This document shows, piece by piece, positions 1-7,738 of a DNA stretch of 64,000 bases. A program made the translations under genes and the position numbers. Positions within the stretch are counted from its first letter, which is position 1. Each line of letters starts with the position of its first letter. The stretch is taken from the NCBI RefSeq assembly GCF_000696185.1, contig NZ_KK853997.1, forward strand, positions 3,360,277 to 3,424,276. Reading direction: 5' to 3'. This DNA comes from Kitasatospora cheerisanensis KCTC 2395 (lineage in GTDB: Bacteria; Actinomycetota; Actinomycetes; Streptomycetales; Streptomycetaceae). Under the pieces are notes generated by a model. That model was not told the origin of the DNA, searched no databases, and saw nothing but the letters and a program-made list of their open reading frames with translations.

Positions 1-119
1 CGCTGGCCGCGTCCCGCCGGGTGGTCCTGATCGAACTGTCCGTCACCCACGACTCACTGGAGGATGCCTTCATGCGGATGACCGCGGACGCCGTCGAGTA
101 CCGGGCGGTGGCCGCATGA
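1..119 (+). CDS. ABC transporter ATP-binding protein, C-terminal end (5' end outside window)
   Basis: Only the last 38 codons are present, read from base 3 to the TGA at 117-119. The tail contains a SLEDAFMRMT-like stretch, which is typical of the C-terminus of ABC-2-type drug or daunorubicin-exporter ATPases. The stop codon overlaps the ATG of the permease gene (ATGA), so the two are almost certainly translated together as one exporter. The Walker motifs lie outside the window, so the assignment rests on the tail and the adjacent permease. Substrate unknown. Confidence 0.75.
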   Translation, partial: LAASRRVVLIELSVTHDSLEDAFMRMTADAVEYRAVAA

Positions 120-856
120 GCGCCACCACCTACCCGCTGCGCGCCGAGTGGGCCAAGTTCACCACCCTGCGCTCGCTGTGGACGACGCCGCTGCTGGCGG
201 TCGCGCTGAGCGCCGGCATCACCGCGGCCGCCCAGTTCGCCTACGGCAAGGTCGACGACTCGCTGACCGACGACCCGATGCTCGGCCTGTACTACGGCCT
301 CAACTTCGGCCAGGTCGCGGTGGTCTGCCTGGGCATCCTGCTGATCGGCCAGGAGTACAGCAGCGGCACGCTGGCCACCTCGCTGGCCGCCGTCCCCGAC
401 CGGATCCGCTTCCACCGCGGCAAGCTGCTGCTCGGCGCGGGCCTCGGCCTGGCGATCGGCCTGCTCACCGTCGCGGGCCAACTCGCCGCCACCGCCGCCT
501 CGGTGGGCATCGACCTGGCCGCCCCCGGCAGCTACCGGGCACTCGCGGCGGGCGTGCTCTACCACCCGCTGCTGCTGGTGCTGTGCCTGTCGCTGACCAC
601 CGTGCTGCGCAACCAGACCGCGGCGCTCGGCCTGCTCTCCCCGATGGTGTTCCTCGGCACCACCGCACTGTCCGCGATCCCCGGGATCCGCGAGGTGGTC
701 CAGTTCTTCCCCGACCGGGCCGGCCTGTACGCCCTGCGCCTGCAGGACGACCCGGAGATCCACTACGGCCACGGCACCGGCCTGCTGGTGATGGCCCTGT
801 GGACCGCCCTCGCCGTCGCCGCCGGCCTGCGCACCCTGCGCACCCGCGACGCCTGA
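116..856 (+). CDS. ABC-2 type transporter permease
   Basis: This 246-residue membrane protein has about six hydrophobic segments. The first (around residues 22-42) follows a short basic N-terminus, and the rest alternate with short loops as in ABC-2 permeases. It would form the membrane channel for the ATPase whose gene ends at 119; the ATG lies inside that gene's stop codon. Length fits the family. A strong hairpin follows the stop. The substrate cannot be told from sequence. These genes sit next to perM, where purN-purH is usually found in actinobacteria, so they may be a local insertion. Confidence 0.8.
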   Translation: MSATTYPLRAEWAKFTTLRSLWTTPLLAVALSAGITAAAQFAYGKVDDSLTDDPMLGLYYGLNFGQVAVVCLGILLIGQEYSSGTLATSLAAVPDRIRFHRGKLLLGAGLGLAIGLLTVAGQLAATAASVGIDLAAPGSYRALAAGVLYHPLLLVLCLSLTTVLRNQTAALGLLSPMVFLGTTALSAIPGIREVVQFFPDRAGLYALRLQDDPEIHYGHGTGLLVMALWTALAVAAGLRTLRTRDA

Positions 857-872
857 CCCCGCGTCGGCAGCC

Positions 873-911
873 GTCGGGCGCCGCCCCCGCACCACCGGGG
901 CGGCGCCCGAC
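873..911. terminator. Intrinsic-type hairpin between convergent genes
   Basis: A perfect 15-bp stem (873-887 with 897-911) encloses a 9-nt loop. It sits between the ABC permease stop (856) and the perM stop (918), so it can serve both strands. No U tract follows, as is usual in streptomycetes. Confidence 0.8.
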
Positions 912-917
912 GCCGTC

Positions 918-2195
918 TCAGGGCGCCGGCCAGCACACCAGCCGGTACGCGCCGACCCGGATCCGGACCACCGGGCCGGGCCCGGTGCGGGTGCGCCACC
1001 AGCGGGCCAGCAGCACGCCCGGCACCGCCACCGCCAGCAGCCAGGCACTCTGCGCGAGACCGAACTGCCAGGGCACCGGGCCGAGTTCGGACATCCGCCC
1101 GGTGCCCAGCGCACCGCCGGCCGACCAGCCGGCCAGCACCCCGAGCGGAGCGGCGGCCAGCGCCACCACGGCGGCGACGGCCGCCGCCTGCGGCGCGCTC
1201 CAGCGGACCGCCGCCCGGCCCAGCAGCAGCGCGGTCAGGACGGCCGCGGCGGCCGGGACGCCGCAGGCCAGCAGGTGCCAGTCCGGGCCGCCCCGGCCGG
1301 GCAGCACGGCCAGCAGCGGGAAGTCGGGGACGGCGCCGAGCCGGGTGCCGAGCGGCCCCGCGTGGCCGCCGGCGCCGACCGCGAAGCCGGTGCCGAGCGC
1401 GTAGGACACCGACCAGAGCAGCGCGTTGGGCACCAGCGTCAGGCAGGCCAGCAGCATGCCGAGCCACCCGGCGCTGCCGCCGCCCAGCCGCTGCGCGCCG
1501 TGCCCGGCCGAGCCGAGCACCACCGCCACCACGAACACCGCCCCGCCGCCCGCCAGCAGCGCGCCCGCCCACACCGCCAGCGCCCGCAGCGCCACCCGCT
1601 CCGCGCCGCCCGCCGGCCACAGCGCCGCGGACAGCGGCAGCCGGCGCAGCTGCCCGGGTCGGCCGAGCCCGCCCCACAGCCCGTAGCCGAACGCACCGGC
1701 CGTCAGTGCCGCCACCGCCAGCAGGTCGGGCAACGCCCGCGAGCGCAGCGCGGCCTGCGGGTCCGCGCACTGCGCCACCGCCCCGGCCGCGACCAGCAGG
1801 TAGCCGGCGTACGCGGCCAGCGGGGAGCGCCAACGGACGAACCCGCGCCCCCGGGCGCGCCGGGCCAGCCGGCGCCCGGCCCGCACCAGCAGCGCCGTGA
1901 CGACAGCGGTCAGCAGCAGCGGGGTGACCGTCACGGGCGCGGCCTCCGGCCCCCGGGCGAGCGGCGCACCGTGCCCGAGCAGCCACAGCCCGAACGCCGT
2001 CCGCGCCGCGCCCTGCGCCGAGTCGTCGCCGTACGGGGCGAGCACCCACAGGCCGAACACCGGGACGGCGACCACGGACAGGGTGAGCAGCGCGGTGCGG
2101 ACTCCGGCGAGCAGATCGGCGAGGGCGGAGCGGCTTTCGAGTTCGCTCGGCAGGCCGAGGATCGGACGGCCCATCAGCTGCGTCATGGCCCTCAT
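918..2195 (-). CDS. perM: PerM-like multi-membrane protein (DUF6350)
   Basis: A 425-residue integral membrane protein with a short polar N-terminus and about ten hydrophobic segments. Length, the N-terminal region and the location next to sucCD match the DUF6350/PerM family. In Mycobacterium tuberculosis PerM is implicated in cell division and persistence; its biochemical role is unknown. The first in-frame ATG is used, but Met4 and Met8 are close alternatives. The gene ends convergently with the ABC permease, so the usual purN-purH neighbours are absent. Confidence 0.7.
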   Translation of the reverse strand: MRAMTQLMGRPILGLPSELESRSALADLLAGVRTALLTLSVVAVPVFGLWVLAPYGDDSAQGAARTAFGLWLLGHGAPLARGPEAAPVTVTPLLLTAVVTALLVRAGRRLARRARGRGFVRWRSPLAAYAGYLLVAAGAVAQCADPQAALRSRALPDLLAVAALTAGAFGYGLWGGLGRPGQLRRLPLSAALWPAGGAERVALRALAVWAGALLAGGGAVFVVAVVLGSAGHGAQRLGGGSAGWLGMLLACLTLVPNALLWSVSYALGTGFAVGAGGHAGPLGTRLGAVPDFPLLAVLPGRGGPDWHLLACGVPAAAAVLTALLLGRAAVRWSAPQAAAVAAVVALAAAPLGVLAGWSAGGALGTGRMSELGPVPWQFGLAQSAWLLAVAVPGVLLARWWRTRTGPGPVVRIRVGAYRLVCWPAP

Positions 2196-2303
2196 GCTGC
2201 CAAGGCCACTCCTTGCGGGGTGTCAACGCGCAAACCTTCGCCGTGTCCCGGATTATCAGTACATGTGCCTTTTTCCGGGATGGATTCGCAGCGGAGGAAT
2301 GCG

Positions 2304-3904
2304 GTGACTTCACCTTCGACCGCCGAGCCCGAGCGCACCACCGGAAGCCCGTCCCGGTCCCGCGCGGACGCCGAGCGGCTGCTGCGCCGCCTCTCCCCGC
2401 GCGAGGCCCAGGCGCTGGCCCGGCTCGCCGCCGGCGACGACCTGCGGACCCTGGCCCGCCACCTCGGCATCGCCCCCGGCACCGCCCGCGCCCACCTCAA
2501 CCGCGCCATGCGCAAGCTCGGCGTCCGCAGCCACGAGGAGGCCGCCGCCGTCGCCGCAACGCTGGCCGCACCGGCGGCTCCTGACGCCCCGCCGGCCGCC
2601 GAGCCGCCGCAGAAGGACGGCGCCCGGCCCGCCCCCCGGCAGCCCGAAGCCGCCGAGCAGGCCCCGACTCCGCCGCCGACCGACGCCCCGTCACCTGCCC
2701 CGACCCGCCCGGAGAAGCGCGCACAGCAGGCGCCGGCCGCACCGCCGACCGACGCGCCGTCAGCCACCGCCGCACCCCGCCCGGAGAAGCGCGCGCCGCA
2801 GCCCGACGCGCCCGCGCGGCCGGAACCCGCCGTCGTGGGCGAGGAGCCGCGCCCCGCCGCGTTCGCGGACTTCGCCGAGCGGGTCCACACCCGCCTGGTC
2901 CAGCAGACCTTCCTGCTGACCGGCCACCGGCACCGGGCCGTGCACGCCGTGCACCTCGCGCTGGGCGCGGCCGGCCGGCGCTGGGAGGAGGTGGCGGCGG
3001 CGCCGGACCCGGAGGGCCTGGTGCGGTCGGCGGCGTTCGACCTGGCGCTGTCGCCCTGGCACCGGGGCGGCCCGCGCCGGACCGGCGCGCCGTGGCGGCG
3101 GCGCCGGATCAAGGTCGCCGAGCCGGCCGAGCCGGAGCCGCCCGAGCGCCTGACGCCCCACGACCGGGCGCTGCTGAAGGCGCTGCAGCGGCTGTCGCGG
3201 CCGCGCCGCCGCGCGCTGGTGCTGCACGACACGCTGGGGCTGTCGGTGGAGCAGGTGGCGCTGGAGGTGGAGTCGAGCCGGGCGGCGGCCGCGGCCCGGG
3301 TGCGTTCGGCGCGGGAGTCGCTGGCCCGCGAGGTGCCGGCGCTGGTCGGCGCGGACCCGGACGCGGCGGGGTTCGGGGAGCGGCTCGGCGAGCTGCTGCA
3401 CCGGGCGGCGGTGCACGGCTGCCCGGGTCCGCGGCGGCCGTCGCCGGCCCTGCTGGTCGCGGACAGCCGCGTGCACACCGGTCTGCTGACGGGCGCGGCG
3501 GCGGCTCTGACCGTCGGGGTGGGGGTGGCGATGGCGACCACGCTGTTCGGGGTCGGCCCGGCCGAGCTGGTGCGCCCGGAGCTGCCGGAGGCGACGGCCT
3601 GCACGGCGGCCGGGTCGGGCAGCGCGGCCCGGCGGCCGAGGACGGCGCGCCGGGGCTGCAGACGCCGTGGTGCGGTCCGACGCCGGGGGTGCCGGCCCGG
3701 CTGGTCGGTCCGCCGGCCCGGGTGCTGCCGCCGGTCGGCCCGGCCGGGAGCGCCGACGGTTCGGACGGCGCGAACCTGCTGCCGGCCGGCCCGTTCGAGG
3801 CCCGCCGTCCGCCGGTCGTCCCGTTGTCGGCCCGCCGCCCGCTGCCGCCGCCGCTGGCCGTCGCCTGCGTGCCGTTCGAACGCTGCCGTCCCCGCGGGGC
3901 CTGA
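2304..3904 (+). CDS. LuxR-type HTH / sigma-70-like regulator with C-terminal membrane segment (frame interrupted)
   Basis: The GTG start at 2304 has GGAGG six bases upstream. An N-terminal LuxR-like HTH (about residues 30-84) is followed by a Pro/Ala-rich linker with two copies of a PPTDAPS...RPEKRA unit. Next come a segment resembling sigma-70 region 2 (about 190-255), a region-4-like HTH (about 285-340), a hydrophobic segment near 393-415 and a Pro-rich tail with Cys residues. Around 3625-3640, probably the GG at 3631, one base appears to be missing. Reading on unshifted enters an Arg-rich frame that crosses the hairpin and the end of sucD. Restoring one base gives a 533-residue protein ending at 3904. 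It may be a membrane-tethered regulator; its target is unknown. Confidence 0.6.
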
Positions 3905-3921
3905 GCGTCCGCGGGAACGCC

Positions 3922-3958
3922 GAAGGCGCCGCCCGCCTTCGCGGTGGGCGGCGCCTTC
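3922..3958. terminator. Bidirectional hairpin between the HTH gene and sucD
   Basis: A 16-bp stem with one G-T wobble (3922-3937 with 3943-3958) and the 5-nt loop TTCGC. It lies between convergent stops at 3904 and 3985. Its position supports ending the upstream gene at 3904. Confidence 0.85.
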
Positions 3959-3984
3959 GTGCCGAAGCGGTGTCGCGTGCTGCC

Positions 3985-4875
3985 TTACTTGGCGGCGGCG
4001 ATCAGCTCGCGGGCCAGGCGGGCGGTCTCGGACGGCGTCTTGCCGACCTTGACGCCGGCGGCCTCGAGGGCCTCCTTCTTCGCCTGGGCGGTGCCGGAGG
4101 AGCCGGAGACGATGGCGCCGGCGTGGCCCATGGTCTTGCCCTCGGGCGCGGTGAAGCCCGCGACGTAGCCGACGACCGGCTTGGTGACGTGCTCGGCGAT
4201 GTACGCCGCGGCACGCTCCTCGGCGTCGCCGCCGATCTCGCCGATCATGACGATCAGCTCGGTCTCCGGGTCCTCCTGGAACGCCTTGAGGGCGTCGATG
4301 TGGGTGGTGCCGATGACCGGGTCGCCGCCGATGCCCACCGCGGAGGAGAAGCCGAGGTCGCGCAGCTCGTACATGAGCTGGTAGGTCAGGGTGCCGGACT
4401 TCGACACCAGACCGATCTTGCCCGAGCCGGTGATGTTGGCCGGGATGATGCCCGCGTTGGACTGTCCGGGGCTGATCAGGCCGGGGCAGTTCGGGCCGAT
4501 GATGCGGGTCTTGTTGCCCTTGGCGCCGGCGTGGGCCCAGAAGGCGGCGGTGTCGTGCACCGGAACGCCCTCGGTGATGACCACGGCCAGGCCGATCTCG
4601 GCGTCGATCGCCTCGACGACGGCGGACTTGGTGAACGCCGGCGGGACGAAGATGACGGTGACGTCGGCACCGGTCTTCTCCATCGCCTCGACCACGGTGC
4701 CGAACACCGGGACCTCGGTGCCGTCCACGTCCACGGTGGTGCCGGCCTTGCGCGGGTTCACGCCGCCGACGATCCGGGTGCCGGAGGCGAGCATGCGGCG
4801 GGTGTGCTTCATGCCCTCGGAGCCGGTCATGCCCTGGACGATGACCTTGCTGTCCTTGGTAAGGAAGATAGCCAT
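3985..4875 (-). CDS. sucD: Succinate-CoA ligase, alpha subunit
   Basis: This 296-residue protein is the CoA- and nucleotide-linked alpha subunit of succinyl-CoA synthetase in the TCA cycle, which makes ATP or GTP from succinyl-CoA. The N-terminal CoA-binding Rossmann region starts at [20 protein letters not shown], and the phosphohistidine motif GHAGAIVSG is near the C-terminus. Length is normal. The start has an AAGGAAGGGG ribosome site, and the gene lies 18 bp after sucC, so the two form an operon. Confidence 0.97.
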   Translation of the reverse strand: MAIFLTKDSKVIVQGMTGSEGMKHTRRMLASGTRIVGGVNPRKAGTTVDVDGTEVPVFGTVVEAMEKTGADVTVIFVPPAFTKSAVVEAIDAEIGLAVVITEGVPVHDTAAFWAHAGAKGNKTRIIGPNCPGLISPGQSNAGIIPANITGSGKIGLVSKSGTLTYQLMYELRDLGFSSAVGIGGDPVIGTTHIDALKAFQEDPETELIVMIGEIGGDAEERAAAYIAEHVTKPVVGYVAGFTAPEGKTMGHAGAIVSGSSGTAQAKKEALEAAGVKVGKTPSETARLARELIAAAK

Positions 4876-4893
4876 GGTGTTAAGTCCCCTTCC

Positions 4894-6066
4894 TTACTTG
4901 TTGGCCAGCTCGGCGGCGCGGTCAGCGGCGCCGTCCATGGTGTCCACCTGCTCGACCAGCGGGTGGTTGGCGTCGGTCAGGATCTGGCGACCCAGCTCCG
5001 CGTTGTTGCCGTCCAGGCGGACGACGAGCGGCTTGGTCACGGCCTCGCCCTTGCTCTCCAGGAGCGCGAGGGCCTGCACGATGCCGTTGGCGACCGCGTC
5101 GCACGCGGTGATGCCGCCGAAGACGTTGACGAAGACCGACTTGACGTCGGTGTCGCCCAGGATGATCTCCAGGCCGTTCGCCATCACCTCGGCGGACGCG
5201 CCGCCGCCGATGTCGAGGAAGTTGGCCGGCTTCACGCCGCCGTGGTTCTCACCGGCGTACGCGACGACGTCCAGGGTGCTCATGACGAGGCCCGCGCCGT
5301 TGCCGATGATGCCGACCTGGCCGTCGAGCTTGACGTAGTTCAGGCCCTTCGCCTTGGCCGCGGCCTCCAGCGGGTTGGCGGCGGCCTTGTCCTCGAGCGC
5401 CTCGTGCTCCGGCTGGCGGAACTCGGCGTTCTCGTCGAGGGAGACCTTGCCGTCGAGGGCGATGATCTTGCCGTCGCCGGACTTGATCAGCGGGTTGACC
5501 TCGACCAGGAGGGCGTCCTCCTTGACGAAGACGACCCAGAGCTTCTGCAGGACATCGGCGACCTGGTCGGCGATCTCGGCCGGGAACTTCGCGGCGGCGA
5601 CGATCTCGGCGGCCTTCTCCGCGGTGACGCCCTCGTTGGCGTCCACCGGGATCTTGGCGAGCGCGTCCGGGTTCTCCTCGGCCACGACCTCGATCTCCAC
5701 GCCGCCCTCGACGCTGGCCATCGCCAGGAAGGTGCGGTTGGTGCGGTCCAGCAGGAAGGAGACGTAGTACTCCTCCTGGATGTCCGCGGTCTGCGCCAGC
5801 ATCACCTTGTGGACGGTGTGGCCCTTGATGTCCATGCCGAGGATCGCCTCGGCCTTGGCCACGGCGTCCTGCGGGTCGGACGCGAGCTTCACGCCACCGG
5901 CCTTGCCTCGGCCACCCACCTTCACCTGAGCCTTGACGACGGCTCGGCCGCCGAAGCGCTCCGCGATGGCGGCAGCGTCTGCGGCGGTCTCGATGACATC
6001 GCCGTCAAGCACGGGTACACCGTGCTTGGCGAAGAGGTCCCTCGCCTGGTACTCGAACAGGTCCAC
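4894..6066 (-). CDS. sucC: Succinate-CoA ligase [ADP-forming], beta subunit
   Basis: The 390-residue beta subunit of succinyl-CoA synthetase. The N-terminal ATP-grasp domain begins [19 protein letters not shown] and is followed by the CoA-ligase domain. Glycine-rich GNGAGL and GGGAS segments near residues 256-290 are family hallmarks. It starts with GTG (6064-6066) preceded by AAGGA. It is the first gene of sucC-sucD; its promoter must lie in the 340 bp upstream, where I see no clear sigma site. Confidence 0.97.
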   Translation of the reverse strand: MDLFEYQARDLFAKHGVPVLDGDVIETAADAAAIAERFGGRAVVKAQVKVGGRGKAGGVKLASDPQDAVAKAEAILGMDIKGHTVHKVMLAQTADIQEEYYVSFLLDRTNRTFLAMASVEGGVEIEVVAEENPDALAKIPVDANEGVTAEKAAEIVAAAKFPAEIADQVADVLQKLWVVFVKEDALLVEVNPLIKSGDGKIIALDGKVSLDENAEFRQPEHEALEDKAAANPLEAAAKAKGLNYVKLDGQVGIIGNGAGLVMSTLDVVAYAGENHGGVKPANFLDIGGGASAEVMANGLEIILGDTDVKSVFVNVFGGITACDAVANGIVQALALLESKGEAVTKPLVVRLDGNNAELGRQILTDANHPLVEQVDTMDGAADRAAELANK

Positions 6067-6406
6067 GTGTTTGTCCTTGTTCGTGGTCGCGGAATGTGTC
6101 TCTACGAGCGTGCCACGGCAGGATCTTCGCTGCGGGTCGTCGGCGCTGAGCGGGTACGCAGATGTACGGCCTTGCGGCCCACTCAGGTGCCGTGCGCATC
6201 GTCAATCAACACGCGCGTCACGTCCGCATGGCAGGTTATCCCCGGACGACCGGCGTGTTTCCCCCGGGACCGGCTCCGCGATCGTGAGAACCGTCACAAC
6301 CGGCCTGGCCCGGCGTGTCGGCGGGCCGCCCCGAGGCCCTGGGCGCGCGACGGTCGGCCGCACCACAGGATCACCCGCACGGGTGGTGGCGCGGCCCGTT
6401 GACGCG
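6067..6406. other. Intergenic region upstream of sucC
   Basis: This 340-bp gap between the sucC start and the stop of the VWA gene should hold the sucCD promoter. The reading frames that cross it are Arg-rich shadows. I found no riboswitch, RNA gene or strong hairpin. Confidence 0.5.
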
Positions 6407-7540
6407 TCACTGCCGGTCCGGCACCGGCAGCGGACGCTTCTCGATCGCGGCCGCCATGATGTCCGGGAACGCGTCCGGGGTGCAGGCGAACGCCGGGGCC
6501 CCCAGCGCGGCCAGCGCCTGCGCGTGCGCGTGGTCGTAGGCCGGCGCGCCCTCGTCGGAGAGCGCCAGCAGCGCGATGAACTGCACGCCCGACGCCTTCA
6601 TCGCCGCCACCCGCTTCAGCATCTCGTCCCGGATGCCGCCCTCGTACAGGTCGCTGATCAGCACCACGATCGTCTCGGACGGCCGGCTGATCTTCGACTG
6701 GCAGTAGGCCAGCGCCCGGTTGATGTCGGTGCCGCCGCCGAGCTGGGTCGCGAACAGCACGTCCACCGGGTCGCTGAGCTGCTCGGTCAGGTCCACCACC
6801 GAGGTGTCGAACACCACCAGCCGGGTGTCCAGGCTGTGCATCGACGCCAGCACCGCGCCGAACACCGCCGAGTGCACCACCGAGGGCGCCATCGACCCGG
6901 ACTGGTCGATGCAGAGGATCACGTCCTTCTTCACCGCCCGCTGCGCCCGGGCGTAGCCGACCAGCCGCTCCGGCACCACGGTCCGGTACTCCGGCAGGTA
7001 CTTCGACAGGTTGGCGCGGATGGTGCGGTCCCAGTCGATGTCGCGGTGCTTGGGCCGGTTGACCTTGGCGCTGCGGTCCAGTGCCCCGCCGAGCGTCGAG
7101 CGGGTCCGGTCGGCCAGCCGGCGCTCCAGCTCCGCGACCACCCGGCCGACCACCAGGCGGGCGGTCTCCCGGGTGGTCTCCGGGAGGGCGTGCTTCAGCG
7201 ACAGCAGCGTCCCCACCAGGTGCACGTCCGGTTCGACCGCGGCCAGCATCTCCGGCTCCAGCAGCAACCGGTCCAGGCCCAGCCGGGAGATCGCGTCCTG
7301 CTGCATCAGCTGCACCACGCTGGTCGGGAAGTACTCCCGGATGTCGCCCAGCCAGCGCGCCACCTGCGGCGCGGACCCGCCGAGGCCGGCCGACCGCTTG
7401 CCGTCCTCCCGGTACAGCGCCCCCAGTGCCCCGTCCATCGCCGCGTCCCGCCGCGACAGCCGCACCCCGGTCCCGTCCCCGTCGGCACCCAGCACGAGCC
7501 GCCAACGTCGCATCCGCTCATCGTCCTGACGGACAGTCAT
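6407..7540 (-). CDS. VWA domain protein with intact MIDAS (partner of MoxR ATPase)
   Basis: A 377-residue soluble protein. The N-terminal half (to about residue 200) is alpha-helical and unassigned. The C-terminal half is a von Willebrand A domain with a complete metal site: D212-x-S214-x-S216 (IDQSGSM), T271 in GGGTDI and D297 in VLISD. VWA proteins next to MoxR ATPases usually act as substrate adaptors, as ViaA does for RavA. The ribosome site is GAGGAG. It follows the DUF5682 gene on the same strand after about 200 bp that contains two copies of a repeat. Partner and substrate are unknown. Confidence 0.85.
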   Translation of the reverse strand: MTVRQDDERMRRWRLVLGADGDGTGVRLSRRDAAMDGALGALYREDGKRSAGLGGSAPQVARWLGDIREYFPTSVVQLMQQDAISRLGLDRLLLEPEMLAAVEPDVHLVGTLLSLKHALPETTRETARLVVGRVVAELERRLADRTRSTLGGALDRSAKVNRPKHRDIDWDRTIRANLSKYLPEYRTVVPERLVGYARAQRAVKKDVILCIDQSGSMAPSVVHSAVFGAVLASMHSLDTRLVVFDTSVVDLTEQLSDPVDVLFATQLGGGTDINRALAYCQSKISRPSETIVVLISDLYEGGIRDEMLKRVAAMKASGVQFIALLALSDEGAPAYDHAHAQALAALGAPAFACTPDAFPDIMAAAIEKRPLPVPDRQ

Positions 7541-7572
7541 CTGACAATCACTCCTCTACCCCCACGCCCCGT

Positions 7573-7632
7573 CAGGAGGCGCGGGAACTGCGCCCTCGCC
7601 CCGCGCCCCGCCAGGGGCGCGGGAACTGCGCG
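7573..7632 (+). repeat. Two tandem copies of a short intergenic repeat
   Basis: Copies at 7573-7593 and 7612-7632 share the pattern CAGG(A/G)GCGCGGGAACTGCGC, 39 bp apart. A third, inverted copy is at 49616-49637. The unit resembles a short element scattered between genes in streptomycete genomes; its role is unknown. Confidence 0.6.
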
Positions 7633-7738
7633 AAGCGGAAGGTACGAACGGGAAAGATCGGGGCAGCACGGCGGCGCACCCTGCGGACCGCCCGACGCGG
7701 CGGGAACACCACCGATCCTGCCGCCCGCGTACGACAAC

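Noticed and set aside
148..1404. Long plus-strand frame across the ABC permease and beyond
   Set aside because: Arg/Pro/Ala-rich shadow of the permease and the opposite-strand perM gene, with no ribosome site or motifs.
3640..4052. Unshifted extension of the HTH gene into sucD
   Set aside because: Arg/Cys-rich, crosses a strong hairpin and overlaps the end of sucD; the other frame has normal codon use and ends at 3904.
3667..6402. 911-codon plus-strand frame opposite sucC and sucD
   Set aside because: Antisense shadow of two certain genes; a Gly/Asp/Leu/Val-rich frame typical of complements of GC-rich coding DNA.
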